Positions 35,438 to 44,687 of a DNA stretch of 64,000 nucleotides are shown piece after piece (position 1 is the first letter of the stretch; every line of letters begins with the position of its first letter). Location of the stretch: NCBI RefSeq assembly GCF_009789675.1, contig NZ_CP046916.1, positions 1,189,747 through 1,253,746 on the forward strand. The letters are read 5' to 3'. The notes under the pieces are model-generated. The model saw only the letters and a list, made by a program, of their open reading frames with translations, was not told the DNA's origin and made no database searches. The position numbers and the translations under genes were made by a program. The stretch is from Paraburkholderia acidisoli. Lineage in GTDB: Bacteria; Pseudomonadota; Gammaproteobacteria; Burkholderiales; Burkholderiaceae.

Positions 35438-36325
35438 ATGGCTGAGAAAAAACGCACAGAGGTGGATTGGCAGGACGTTCGCGTGTTCCTGGCGTTGGGG
35501 CGACACGGGAGCCTGTCGGCGGCGGCGCGCGCGCTCGGTGTGAATCACGCCACCATTTCGCGCCGCATGCAGTCGCTCGAAGCGACGCTCGGCGAAAAGC
35601 TCGCGGAGCGGCGGCCGGAAGGCTATGTCCTCACGCCTGCCGGCGCGCGTGCGCTCGCGGTGGCGGGCGACATGGAGGCTTCGGTGCAAACGCTCGGGCG
35701 CGGCGGCGCGGACGACGCGCCAAGGGGCGTCGTGCGGGTCAATGCGCCGCCCGCGCTCTCGCAAGGCTTTCTGATTCGCCAGTTGGCGGAATTGCCGATC
35801 CTCCACGAGGGACTCGACATCGAACTCGCAACGGATCTGCGTTCGATCAGTCTCGAGCGCCACGAGGCGGACATCGCGGTGCGCGTCGATCGCCCGGACG
35901 ACGGCGATTTCATCGCGAAGCCTGTGGGCACGATGGCGTTCGGGCTCTACGGCACGCCAGCGGTATGCGAGCGCGTCGAGGCCGGCGCGGCGCCGACCTT
36001 CGTCAGCTTCGACGAAGCGGGCGCCTGGCTCCCCGACGCCAGCTGGCTCGCGCAGCACTACCCGCAAGCACGCGTGGCGTTCCGCGCGGGCAACCACGTC
36101 GCGCAAGCCGCCGCCGCGCGCGCAGGCGTGGGACTCGCGCTGTTGCCGCACTACGTCGGGCGTCAGGAGCCCGAACTTCGTCTGTGCCGGACCGGGCCCG
36201 AAAGACCGCCGCGCGAGATCTGGTTGCTGATCCGGCGCCAGGACCGCAAGAATCTGGCGGTCCGCACCGTTGTCGCGCATCTGACCGAGGTGTTCGAGAA
36301 GGCACGCGCGCTGTTCGAATCGTGA
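35438..36325 (+). CDS. LysR-family regulator
   Basis: 295-aa LTTR. The HTH is at residues ~10-65 (VRVFLALGRHGSLSAAARAL, NHATISRRMQSLEATLG), and the effector domain contains VRVNAPPALSQGFL, ISLERHEADIAVRV and ARAGVGLALLPHYVG. It is transcribed divergently from the SDR-tautomerase pair (194 bp gap), the usual layout for control of the neighbour. Confidence 0.92.
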   Translation: MAEKKRTEVDWQDVRVFLALGRHGSLSAAARALGVNHATISRRMQSLEATLGEKLAERRPEGYVLTPAGARALAVAGDMEASVQTLGRGGADDAPRGVVRVNAPPALSQGFLIRQLAELPILHEGLDIELATDLRSISLERHEADIAVRVDRPDDGDFIAKPVGTMAFGLYGTPAVCERVEAGAAPTFVSFDEAGAWLPDASWLAQHYPQARVAFRAGNHVAQAAAARAGVGLALLPHYVGRQEPELRLCRTGPERPPREIWLLIRRQDRKNLAVRTVVAHLTEVFEKARALFES

Positions 36326-36743
36326 TGACGCGCGCGCGCCGCACGCCCGCTCAATCGGCGGAAAACGACACGGGCGGCAGAGGCAACGTGTTGACGCTCA
36401 GGTGAAAGATGTCGGGGCGCGAGTCGTGGCCCGTCACGAACGTCGTCATTCGCGCGAAGTTTGCGTTCCGCGTCTTCATGGGGTGAAAAGCGTCACGCAA
36501 CGAAGACCCGCAAAGCGCGTGGCTGCGCAATTTCATTCTCGACACTACGCGCGAATTGCCATACGAAAGCGCGTGTGCGGCGGCCAGGACGCGTGCGCCA
36601 ACGGGAGCACGATCGCGCGGAAAGGCATTCGAAAACAGCGAGTGAGTTTTTGCCGCGAGCCACAACGCAGACACCGCAAAGACCGTCAATGCAACGTCGT
36701 CCTCCGGTAGACTTCGCTTCTCGTCTTTCCTCGCTTCGACGAC
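36326..36743. other. 418-bp gap between LysR and the Amj-like gene
   Basis: The minus strand holds a 112-codon open frame (36351-36689) without ribosome site; its end (MTTFVTGHDSRPDIFHL, LPLPPVSF) looks more protein-like than chance, so a gene remnant is possible. Otherwise nothing is recognised. Confidence 0.3.
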
Positions 36744-37547
36744 ATGGACACCCAGTTACTGGTTATCTGCGGGCTGACATTCATCATCCATGTGATCGCA
36801 ACGCTCGCATATGCCGTTCGCATTGCAGGCGTTCGCACGCGCCGAATTGCCGTGTCGTTCTCGCTGTTCGGCATCATCGCGCTGGTTTCGCGCACCGCCA
36901 ATTCCTTTCAGGGTCCCTTCATTGCGAAACGCGTGGAGATGGATATCGCCCATCACCTCGGGCGCGGTCTGCTCGGCGACTTTCGGCTGTTTCTGTTGAC
37001 GGCCACGGTGGCGAGTATCGTCGGTACGTTGCTCATTCCCACGTTTCAGCGCTATTTCAGCCGCGCGGTGAATCATTTTCAGGCTCATCGTTCGGTGCCC
37101 CGGCTGCTGCTCCATGTCTTCAGTCGCGGCGGTGTCAGTTCAATCCGGCTCGGCGCGCGGCTGCCTTCGCGGCACAACGTCACGCAACTGACAAGCGGCG
37201 CGGGCGTTTCCTGGAAGGTCATCGCCCTCAACGTCATGGCGATGTCGATCTGGACGGTGGGTGTTTTCGCATCGCTTTACGCGGGATATCTGAAGCCCGA
37301 TCTGCGCGTGACGTGCGCGAATCTCTCTTCCGTCATCAACGGCTTCGCAACGGTGGTGTTGGCGGTCGTGATCGACCCGCAAGTTTCGGTAATGACCGAC
37401 GACGTGATCGAAGGCCGCATTTCGGAAAACCGTTTCAGACGGGCCATTACCACGCTCGCGGGGGCACGCGTGCTCGGAACCTTGTGCGCGCAGGCCGCGC
37501 TCGTTCCGGCGGCGTTGATCATCGTTCGTCTGGCCGAATCGATCTAA
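36744..37547 (+). CDS. Amj-family lipid II flippase-like membrane protein (DUF2837)
   Basis: 267-aa polytopic membrane protein. The start LLVICGLTFIIHVIATLAYA, followed by VRIAGVRTRRIAVSFSLFGI and ALVSRTANSFQGPF, is the signature of the Amj family (B. subtilis alternative to MurJ). Further helices: LLTATVASIVGTLLIPTF, VIALNVMAMSIWTVGVFA, INGFATVVLAVVIDP, RVLGTLCAQAALVPAALIIV. Family function: transport of lipid-linked peptidoglycan precursor. In a Gram-negative with a presumed MurJ its role is uncertain. Confidence 0.82.
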   Translation: MDTQLLVICGLTFIIHVIATLAYAVRIAGVRTRRIAVSFSLFGIIALVSRTANSFQGPFIAKRVEMDIAHHLGRGLLGDFRLFLLTATVASIVGTLLIPTFQRYFSRAVNHFQAHRSVPRLLLHVFSRGGVSSIRLGARLPSRHNVTQLTSGAGVSWKVIALNVMAMSIWTVGVFASLYAGYLKPDLRVTCANLSSVINGFATVVLAVVIDPQVSVMTDDVIEGRISENRFRRAITTLAGARVLGTLCAQAALVPAALIIVRLAESI

Positions 37548-37590
37548 TCATCGATCTCATGCACGAATACCAGGGCCTTCGAAACTCACT

Positions 37591-38544
37591 ATGAAAATCA
37601 ACGCTCGCCGACCGAAAACTTTTGCCCTTTCGATTCGCAGCGCCATGCTGGGCACGTCATTCTGCATTCTGGCCGCCTGCGCCCCCACCACCGACGGCAC
37701 GCAACCGCTCGCCGCCGATCTGCATGAAACCGTCGTCAAGATTCCCGTGCACGAGCATGGCCTGCTCGGCGACTCGCAACGCGACATCGTGGCGACCACC
37801 TACATGCCCGACGGCCCCGGCCCGTTCCCGCTGATCGTTCTGAGTCACGGCAGTCCGCCCGAGCCGCGCGACCGGCCGAAGGTGGGACGCTACCGTGAAT
37901 TGCCGCAGATCCGAGCCTTCGTGCAGCTCGGCTTTGCCGTGATCGTGCCGATTCGCCGCGGCTACGGCGCCACGGGCGGCGTCGACGAGGAAGACGCCGG
38001 ATCGTGCCAGAACCCCGACTACCTGGCGGCCGGCGAGCAAGCCGCGAAAGACGTGCTCGCGGCCGTCACGTATGCGCAGAGCCTGCCTCAGGTCGACGGC
38101 TCGCATGTCGTTCTGGTCGGTCAGTCGGCGGGCGGTTTCGCCTCGCTCGCCGCGGCCAGCTACGCACCGAAGGGGCTGGTCGCTGTTATCAATTTTTCGG
38201 GCGGCCGGGGCGGCAACCCGGCGAAGCATCCGGGCATGCCGTGCGCGCCGCAGCAAATGGCGAACACGATCGCGCACTTCGCGGCCACCACGCGCGTGCC
38301 GGTACTCTGGCATTACGTGCAAAACGACAAGTTCTTCGCGCCGGACGTCGTGGCCACCTGGTTCGCGGCGTTTCAGGCGGCGGGCGGCCAGGGTCAGTTG
38401 ATCGTGGAGCCGCCTTTCGGCAGGAACGGTCACGGCATGTTCGCCGTCAAGCAGTCCATACCCATCTGGCTGCCCCACGTCGAGCAATTCCTCGGGCCGC
38501 TGGTGTCGATGAAACACCCGGATCGCGCCAACCGTTCGCTGTAA
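37591..38544 (+). CDS. Alpha/beta hydrolase lipoprotein, dienelactone hydrolase-like
   Basis: 317-aa exported hydrolase. The lipobox CILAAC puts the lipidated cysteine at C30. The core has PLIVLSHGSPPE (oxyanion region), nucleophile S179 in VVLVGQSAGGFASLAAA, an acid near HYVQNDKFFAPD and the His in FGRNGHGMF. The preceding Amj-like gene ends 43 bp upstream, so cotranscription is likely. Substrate unknown. Confidence 0.85.
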   Translation: MKINARRPKTFALSIRSAMLGTSFCILAACAPTTDGTQPLAADLHETVVKIPVHEHGLLGDSQRDIVATTYMPDGPGPFPLIVLSHGSPPEPRDRPKVGRYRELPQIRAFVQLGFAVIVPIRRGYGATGGVDEEDAGSCQNPDYLAAGEQAAKDVLAAVTYAQSLPQVDGSHVVLVGQSAGGFASLAAASYAPKGLVAVINFSGGRGGNPAKHPGMPCAPQQMANTIAHFAATTRVPVLWHYVQNDKFFAPDVVATWFAAFQAAGGQGQLIVEPPFGRNGHGMFAVKQSIPIWLPHVEQFLGPLVSMKHPDRANRSL

Positions 38545-38580
38545 CGCGCGAGGAAGGCGGGGCAAGCGCCCCGCCCGTGC

Positions 38581-39804
38581 TCATTCGCGCTTGCCGGACG
38601 TCTGCGCATAGGTCAGTTTGCGCGTCCAGCCCGTGTAGCGCTTGCCGTCCACTTCCACATACAAGGTGGCGAGCGAGTTGACCGGGCCGTCCTGCTGCGG
38701 CGGCTGCATCATGAGATCGCGCCCCGTCGACCATGAAAAGCGACGGTCATCGAGATTGCCGAAGTAGTAATCGATCTTGCTCTTGTCGAGGCCGTGATAG
38801 CCGGTGGCCGTCGTGCGCTCGACCAGCGTCTTGTTCTGGTCGGTGATCGGAAACTCCTTGCCGTAGACATTCGCGAGTGAAACGTCGAGCGGAATCCAGC
38901 CGTAGTTCGGTGCGTAGAACTCGATCCAGCAGTGATAGCTCGCATCGACTTTCACGCCGTCGAGCGTCGGCTTGAGCAGCGAGCCGTACACCATGCGCGT
39001 GGGAATGCCGTCGGCCATCGCCAGCGACGAAAACAGCGAGTGGAAATCCGTGCAGTTGCCGCTCTTCGTCTGCAGACAAAAGTCCGTGCTGCCGAAGTCC
39101 GAAGGCTTCATACGATCCGGGTACTCGACCCAGTAGGTCACGTGGTCGAGCGTCCAGTCGTAAAGCTTGCGCGCGGCGAGTATGGGGTTCTGTTCGTCGC
39201 CCACGATCTGCTTTGCGAGACCCTTGATCTGGTCGTCGACGATCACGTAGCTCGTCGGCAGCAGATAGCGCTGGAGCGCGGTGCGTTCCGCGTCGGTGAG
39301 CGGCCGCGTTCGGGCGGGATCGAGCGCGGTCTTGCGCTCGGTAAGCGTTTGGTCGAAATGCTCGGTGATCTCGATCGTGGCCGCGGCCGGTCGCTCGACC
39401 TCGAGATAGCCGATACGATTGCCCCAGGAGTCCTGGTGATACTCGACGGGATACGCCGAGTCCACGCTGAACGATTTCACCTGATTCCAAGGCGTTTGCT
39501 GCGGCACCGGGAACCAGACGCGCACCTGCTTCGCTCCGGGCGGCACCTTCACGATCAACTGGTTTTCCGTGCGAAACGAGGCCTGCTGGGCCGGTGCGGA
39601 ATCGGCCGCGTGCGCGGCCAGCGGGACCAGCAGAGCCAGCGCCGCACCGAGGCGGAAGCCGGTTTCGCGCCAGCGGCGGCGCTGTGTTTCCCGCTGTGTT
39701 TCTCTGTGTTGACCGAGCGCCTGCGGCACTGCCATGCCGGCCGATCCTGCTTTGGCGCTGTCGTTCTTGGCTCGAGTCAGACTGACCACGAAGTTTCCAG
39801 ACAC
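38581..39804 (-). CDS. Exported transglutaminase-like cysteine protein
   Basis: 407-aa protein with a late signal segment (FRLGAALALLVPLAAHA, residues ~50-66) and a transglutaminase-like core: C251 in KSGNCTDFHSLFSSLA, H291 in SYHCWIEFYAP and D307 in WIPLDVSLAN form the triad. An N-terminal beta domain (QVRVWFPVPQQTPWNQV) precedes it. The start is GTG at 39804 with GGGAG eight bases before; a Met at residue 24 is an alternative nearer to the signal peptide. Periplasmic peptidase or amidase is likely. Confidence 0.85.
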   Translation of the reverse strand: MSGNFVVSLTRAKNDSAKAGSAGMAVPQALGQHRETQRETQRRRWRETGFRLGAALALLVPLAAHAADSAPAQQASFRTENQLIVKVPPGAKQVRVWFPVPQQTPWNQVKSFSVDSAYPVEYHQDSWGNRIGYLEVERPAAATIEITEHFDQTLTERKTALDPARTRPLTDAERTALQRYLLPTSYVIVDDQIKGLAKQIVGDEQNPILAARKLYDWTLDHVTYWVEYPDRMKPSDFGSTDFCLQTKSGNCTDFHSLFSSLAMADGIPTRMVYGSLLKPTLDGVKVDASYHCWIEFYAPNYGWIPLDVSLANVYGKEFPITDQNKTLVERTTATGYHGLDKSKIDYYFGNLDDRRFSWSTGRDLMMQPPQQDGPVNSLATLYVEVDGKRYTGWTRKLTYAQTSGKRE

Positions 39805-40167
39805 GATGTTCTCCCGGTACGCTTGCGCGGTGGATCCATGAAGACGGACGCCGCTCCACCACCGACGGCGTCAGCCTGTCGCTTCGATAACCCTTCCTTT
39901 GCAGAGATCCGGCCTCGGCACGCGGCAACAGGGCTGCCGCCTGTTCCGGCGAGACGCGGAGAAACCTGTCGACGTCTTCCGTCGGTAGAGTAAGGCACAC
40001 GCGGGAAATCGCGCTTTCAGCGTGCTCGTACGCAAAAAATGCGGCGCACGGATACGGGTATTTCGATGGGAAAGACTCGCTGCATTCGAGCCCGCTTCCT
40101 GCCAGGCACGCGAAGCGGTTCCGCTCGCGCTACCATAAGCGGCTTCGCCACCCGCAACGCCAATTCC
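39805..40167. other. Intergenic region between transglutaminase-like gene and yciI-like gene
   Basis: No gene is supported. The frame of the gene at 40168 is open through part of it but lacks conserved sequence. It must hold two divergent promoters, neither of which I can place. Confidence 0.35.
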
Positions 40168-40464
40168 ATGTACATCGTCTCGCTGATCTACACCGCTTCG
40201 CTCGACCGCATCGACGACGCCTTGCCCGCCCATCGCACGTATCTGGACGCGCAGTTCGCGGCAGGCAACTTCATCGCGGCGGGACCGAAGCTGCCGCGCG
40301 ACGGCGGCGTGATCGTCGCGTCGCACATGGCGCGCGACACGCTCGACGCGATCCTCGCCGCCGATCCCTTCGCGCAACACGGCGTGGCGCGCTACGAAGT
40401 CACCGAGTTCAAGGCCACGCGGCTCGCGCCCGGGCTGAATCTGCCGCGCCCCGAATCGGCATGA
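40168..40464 (+). CDS. YciI-family protein
   Basis: 98-aa protein with the whole YciI pattern: YIVSLIYTASLDRIDDALPA, HRTYLDAQFAAGNFIAAGP, PRDGGVIVASH and DPFAQHGVARYEVTEF. The conserved His and Asp of the pseudo-active site are present (H in AHRTYL, D in ADPF). The upstream open frame is not conserved, so ATG 40168 is the start. Family function is uncertain (dehydrochlorinase-like fold). Confidence 0.87.
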   Translation: MYIVSLIYTASLDRIDDALPAHRTYLDAQFAAGNFIAAGPKLPRDGGVIVASHMARDTLDAILAADPFAQHGVARYEVTEFKATRLAPGLNLPRPESA

Positions 40465-40518
40465 TGGTGGGCATCGAGGCTGGTATCTCGCGTCGCATCG
40501 ATCGATGCGACGGGCGCA

Positions 40519-41310
40519 TCACTGGCCGGTCGTGGCCATGCCCGACCAGACGATTTCCAGCTCCACGGCAATCGAGCGCGCGAGCCCGTCGAGGCCCGGA
40601 AACAGCGACGCATTCGTGATGTTCATACGATAAAGCCACTTCATCGCGTCCATGCGAATGCGCGCGGGCAGCACGATCTTGTGCAGCAGTTCCTCGTTGC
40701 TCTCGTAGCCGTCGAGAATCGCGCCGAGCGGCTTGTCGATCACGCCCGGCACCACGAACGTGCCCGACTGCGCGACAAGCCGGTCGTCCATTTCGGTCGG
40801 TTCGCCGGACCAGAGAATTTCGTTGGTATTGCTAAAGAAGTAATGCTCGAAGTTGTCGCGCACGCGCGGGTCGATCACGTCGCGCGTGAGCGAGGGATTC
40901 ACGCGCGGCAGCGCGCGGCTGTTCCAGAGCGCGGGCGTGTTCAACGCATACACGGCGGCGTCGCCGGTCGCGCGTTCCAGCGCGAAAAATGCCGCAACGA
41001 AGGGACTTTTCGTGAAATCGAGCAGGCGCGTGGGCGCGCCGTGATGCTGCATCAGCGCGAGACAACGCAGGTCGTCCGCGAGCATGTCGGGGTGCGCGAG
41101 AAAGTTGTGCGCCTTGCGGCGAAACACGCGTATCGCGCGTTCCTCGCGCGCGCGCCACTGGAGCCGGTCCCCCACATAGTCGCGCATATAACGCGTGAGC
41201 GAACTCTCCAGATGCCACTGCGCGTTTTGCTGACCGCGAAACGCCCAGCCGTCGAGGCGCGTCGTGAGGTCCATGAATTGTTGCCAGTCGGATAGTGCCG
41301 TGGTCTGCAT
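40519..41310 (-). CDS. FRG-domain protein
   Basis: 263-aa protein whose N-terminus has the family-defining Phe-Arg-Gly at residues 24-26 (LDGWAFRGQQNAQWHLESSL), followed by LALMQHHGAPTRLLDFTKSP and FVAAFFALE, the most conserved block of FRG domains. The C-terminal third (TNASLFPGLDGLARSI) is typical too. Function is not established; FRG proteins often appear alone in accessory regions. It converges on the yciI-like gene and has no operon partner. Confidence 0.88.
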   Translation of the reverse strand: MQTTALSDWQQFMDLTTRLDGWAFRGQQNAQWHLESSLTRYMRDYVGDRLQWRAREERAIRVFRRKAHNFLAHPDMLADDLRCLALMQHHGAPTRLLDFTKSPFVAAFFALERATGDAAVYALNTPALWNSRALPRVNPSLTRDVIDPRVRDNFEHYFFSNTNEILWSGEPTEMDDRLVAQSGTFVVPGVIDKPLGAILDGYESNEELLHKIVLPARIRMDAMKWLYRMNITNASLFPGLDGLARSIAVELEIVWSGMATTGQ

Positions 41311-41436
41311 CGTGGGTCCGTTGCATGAGCGTTGTTATCTGGCGCGCATACCGCAATCGTGCGGCACGCGCGCTGTTTCGAACACGCTAACACATCGGCG
41401 ATGACAGCTCCGCGAAGCAAAAAATTCCCGGCCAGG

Positions 41437-42288
41437 CTAGCCTTTCGTGGCGCCGAACGTGAGACCTGCCACGAAATGCTTCTGCATTGCGAAGAACATC
41501 GCCACGGAAGGCAGGGCAGCAAGGATCGAACCCGCCGAGACGAGATTCCAGGCCGTGGTCCACTGACCCTTGAGCGCGGCCACGCCCACGGTGATCGGGG
41601 CGGCGTCGTCGCCTTGCGTGAGACAGAGCGCCCAGAAGTAATCGTTCCAGACGAACGTGAACACGAGGATGGCGAGCGCAGCGAGCGCCGGGCGGATCAG
41701 CGGCAGCACGATGCGCGCGAACACGGTCCACTCGTTCGCGCCTTCGATCCGCGCGGCCTCCACCAGTTCGAACGGCAGTTGTTTGATGAAGTTGCGCAGA
41801 AAAAGCGCGCAAAAGCCGGTCTGAAACGAGAGATGAAACAGGATCAGGCCGCCCACGCTGTTATAGAGCCCGAGTTTGAGCGTGAGGTCGCGCACGGGAA
41901 TCATCAGCACTTGAATGGGCACGAAATTGCCGGCCACGAAGGTCGCGAACAACGCCGAATTGCCCGGAAAGCGATAGATCGCGAGCGCATAGCCGGCGAG
42001 CGCCGCGAGCGCGATCGCGCCCGCCACGGCGGGCAGCGTGATCTGCACGCTGTTCCAGAAGTAATGCAGCATGGGCGAGGTGGTGAGGGCCTCGCGATAG
42101 TTGTCGATCAGCGTCAGATGCTTCGGCCAGCCCCAGTAATTGCCCTCGCTGAGCTCTTCGGTCGAGCGCACGGAGGTCACGAGCACGGCGATCATCGGCA
42201 GCAGCCAGATCACGAGCGCGACCGGTAGCGAGAGCTTGTACAGGCGACGCGAAGCGGGCTTCCACTTGTCGATGGGAATCGGAAACAT
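41437..42288 (-). CDS. Carbohydrate ABC transporter permease (MalG type)
   Basis: 283-aa inner-membrane permease with six hydrophobic helices. The EAA loop, which contacts the ATPase, reads VEAARIEGANEWTVFARIVLPL. N-terminus LSLPVALVIWLLPMIAVLVT and the TEELSEGNYWGWP segment are typical of CUT1 MalG partners. GAGGAG sits before ATG 42288. Last gene of the galactoside operon, 20 bp after the MalF-type gene. Confidence 0.93.
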   Translation of the reverse strand: MFPIPIDKWKPASRRLYKLSLPVALVIWLLPMIAVLVTSVRSTEELSEGNYWGWPKHLTLIDNYREALTTSPMLHYFWNSVQITLPAVAGAIALAALAGYALAIYRFPGNSALFATFVAGNFVPIQVLMIPVRDLTLKLGLYNSVGGLILFHLSFQTGFCALFLRNFIKQLPFELVEAARIEGANEWTVFARIVLPLIRPALAALAILVFTFVWNDYFWALCLTQGDDAAPITVGVAALKGQWTTAWNLVSAGSILAALPSVAMFFAMQKHFVAGLTFGATKG

Positions 42289-42308
42289 GAGCGGCTCCTC
42301 GCGGCGGT

Positions 42309-43310
42309 TCAGTGCTCGCTGCGCAACAGGCGGCGCAGGTGATAGACGATATAGAGCAGCATGATCGCGAACAGCACCACGGCGATCGCCGCCGAATAAC
42401 CGAGCCGGTAGTACTTCACGGCCTGGTCGTACATGTAGTACGCGAGCACGGTCGAGCTTTCGAACGGTCCGCCGCCCGTCATCACGGCGATCAGGTCGAA
42501 GCTGCGCAACGCGCCGATGATGGTGACCACCACGGCCATGAACGTCACCGGGCGCAGTTGCGGCAGGATCACGTGCCAGAGCATGGTCCAGCCCTTCGCG
42601 CCTTCCATGCGCGCGGCTTCGATCTGCTCGCTGTTGAGCGTGGTGAGGCCGGTGAGGTAAAGGATCATGCAGTACGCGGTTTGCGGCCACAGCGCCGCGA
42701 AAATGATGCCGGCCGTGGCGTAACGCGGGTCGCCGAGCACCGGAATGCCGTGGCCCAGCAACAGCGCGAGCAGGCCGAACGTGGGATCGTAAAACCACGA
42801 GTAGATAAGCCCCACCACCACGCCGGAGAGCACGAAGGGCGCGAAGAACAGCGACTTCACGAAGCGTATGCCGCGCACGGCCTGGTTCAGATACAGCGCG
42901 ATCGCCAGCCCCAAGGGCGGCGCGAGCAGGAACAACGCCAGCCAGATCACGTTGTTCTTGAGCGCCGTGTAGAACGTGGGCGCCTCGAACAGTTCGACGT
43001 AATTCGCGAACCCCACGAAGGTCGCGTCGCTCATGCCATCCCAGTTATAGAGCGAAAGCCGCAGCGTGGAGAGAATCGGCCAGATCACATACACCGCGAA
43101 CATGATGCACGCGGGCGCCAGAAACAGGCACGCGGCGCGGCGCTGCCGGCGTGCCGTGGGCGAGGCGCGCCGCTTTTTGGGCGCGTGCGTGCCGCTCGCG
43201 CGCATGCCGCCCGGCCCCGGATTCGCGCCGGGCGGCACGGCGCCTTCCACGCGCTGCGCAACGGCCTGCGCCGTGGGTGGCGTCATTGCCTGCGTCACTG
43301 CCTGTCTCAC
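42309..43310 (-). CDS. Carbohydrate ABC transporter permease (MalF type)
   Basis: 333-aa permease with a Pro/Ala-rich, basic N-terminal tail of about 55 residues and then six helices (ACLFLAPACIMFAVYVIWPI first). The EAA loop is IEAARMEGAKGWTMLWHVILPQL and the C-terminal part has GGGPFESSTVLAYYMYDQA. The start is GTG 43310 with AGGAGG five bases upstream; the TTG two codons earlier abuts that site. Confidence 0.92.
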   Translation of the reverse strand: MRQAVTQAMTPPTAQAVAQRVEGAVPPGANPGPGGMRASGTHAPKKRRASPTARRQRRAACLFLAPACIMFAVYVIWPILSTLRLSLYNWDGMSDATFVGFANYVELFEAPTFYTALKNNVIWLALFLLAPPLGLAIALYLNQAVRGIRFVKSLFFAPFVLSGVVVGLIYSWFYDPTFGLLALLLGHGIPVLGDPRYATAGIIFAALWPQTAYCMILYLTGLTTLNSEQIEAARMEGAKGWTMLWHVILPQLRPVTFMAVVVTIIGALRSFDLIAVMTGGGPFESSTVLAYYMYDQAVKYYRLGYSAAIAVVLFAIMLLYIVYHLRRLLRSEH

Positions 43311-43379
43311 GGGCAACCTCCTCTCTGGACTGCGCGGCGAGCGCCGCCATTCGCAGCACTCGCCTTTCCTCAGGATGAC

Positions 43380-44630
43380 TTATTTCTTGTAGATACGCTG
43401 ACGCGCCTGCTCGAGCTGGGCGAGAATCGCGTCGATCTTGCTGGGATCGGACATGAACTGCTGCATGCCCTTCATGCCTTCGTCGGCCATTTCCTTCGTC
43501 ATGTCGCGGTCGTAGAACTGCGCAATGCCGCCCTTGGTGTTGGCGAGAATCTGGAAGCCGATCTTCGAAATGGGATCGTCGGGTTCCGGCGACTTGCTGT
43601 TCGCCGAAAGCGAGCCCAGACCCTTCGCCAGTTGCGCACCCACCGCCGGCGTTTCCGCGAAGGCGAGGAACGCGTGCGCGTCGGCCTTGTTCTTCGCCTT
43701 CGCCGGAATATGCAGCGACTCCACCGGACCGTCTTCGGCGGTAGGCACGTTCGCGTCGATGATCGGGAACTGGAAGTAGCCCATTTGCTGCTTCACCGTG
43801 GGGCTGAAACCGCCCGTGATGAAGGTGCCCATCAGCATCATCGCCGCCTTGCCCTGGAACAGGAACGGCTGCGCCGCATCGAGATCGTAGGACAACGAAT
43901 TGTCGATGAAGTACCCCGCGTCGAGCAGTTGCTTCCACGTGGTGTAGACCTTTTTCACGCGCGCGTCCGTGTACGGCACTTCGCCCGCCATCAGCTTCTG
44001 GTGGAACGCGTTGCCGTTCAGGCGCAGGTCGAGATAATCGAACCAGCCCGCCAGCGTCCAGGCGTCGCGGCCGCCCACGGCGATCGGCGTGATGCCCGCA
44101 GCCTTGAGCTTCTTGCAGTCGTCGAGAAACTCATTCCACGTTTTCGGCTCGTTCGCAATGCCGGCCTTCTGGAACAGGTCCTTGCGATAGAACATGCCCC
44201 ACGAGTAATACACCGTGGGCGCTGCGTACTGTTTGCCCTGGAACGACGACGCTTCCTTCGTGGAGGCGTACATGCTGTCCCAGTTGTTCTTCTGCCAGTC
44301 GCCCGACAGGTCTTCGAACAGGCCGCGCTTCGCGTAATACGCCATGCGCTCGCCGTCGTGCCAGTTCACGATATCGGGCGGCGCGGTCGTGAGCCAGTTG
44401 GGCAGTTGCACCTTATAGGCTTCTTCGTCGACGAACGACACTTTCACGTCGGTGCCGGGGTGCGTTTTCTTGAACTCGTCGATCACCTGCTGCCACACGG
44501 CGCGCTGGCTCGCGCCCTTGAACGCGATGTTCACTTCGAGCGTGGCGGCCTGCGCGACGCCCGCGATCGCACTCGCCGCGAGCGCCACGGCAACGAGCAT
44601 CGTGCGCGGTCTGAAGGTCTTGCCGATCAT
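43380..44630 (-). CDS. Carbohydrate ABC transporter substrate-binding protein
   Basis: 416-aa periplasmic binding protein of the CUT1 group. Signal peptide VAVALAASAIAGVAQA; then VWQQVIDEFKKTHPGTDVKV, PPDIVNWHDGERMAYYAKRG and PTVYYSWGMFYRKDLFQKAG, the usual sugar-binding order, and WTLAGWFDYLDLRLNG. AGGAG precedes the ATG. Placed between the beta-galactosidase and permease genes, it probably binds a beta-galactoside. Confidence 0.94.
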   Translation of the reverse strand: MIGKTFRPRTMLVAVALAASAIAGVAQAATLEVNIAFKGASQRAVWQQVIDEFKKTHPGTDVKVSFVDEEAYKVQLPNWLTTAPPDIVNWHDGERMAYYAKRGLFEDLSGDWQKNNWDSMYASTKEASSFQGKQYAAPTVYYSWGMFYRKDLFQKAGIANEPKTWNEFLDDCKKLKAAGITPIAVGGRDAWTLAGWFDYLDLRLNGNAFHQKLMAGEVPYTDARVKKVYTTWKQLLDAGYFIDNSLSYDLDAAQPFLFQGKAAMMLMGTFITGGFSPTVKQQMGYFQFPIIDANVPTAEDGPVESLHIPAKAKNKADAHAFLAFAETPAVGAQLAKGLGSLSANSKSPEPDDPISKIGFQILANTKGGIAQFYDRDMTKEMADEGMKGMQQFMSDPSKIDAILAQLEQARQRIYKK

Positions 44631-44687
44631 GCATGTCTCCTGGTTTTACGTCGTTGTCGGTGCTGCATCGGTTGCGAAGGAACGCGT

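Noticed and set aside
36351..36689. 112-codon minus-strand frame between LysR and Amj-like genes
   Set aside because: No ribosome site, no recognised domain; at most a remnant, so noted only within the intergenic entry.
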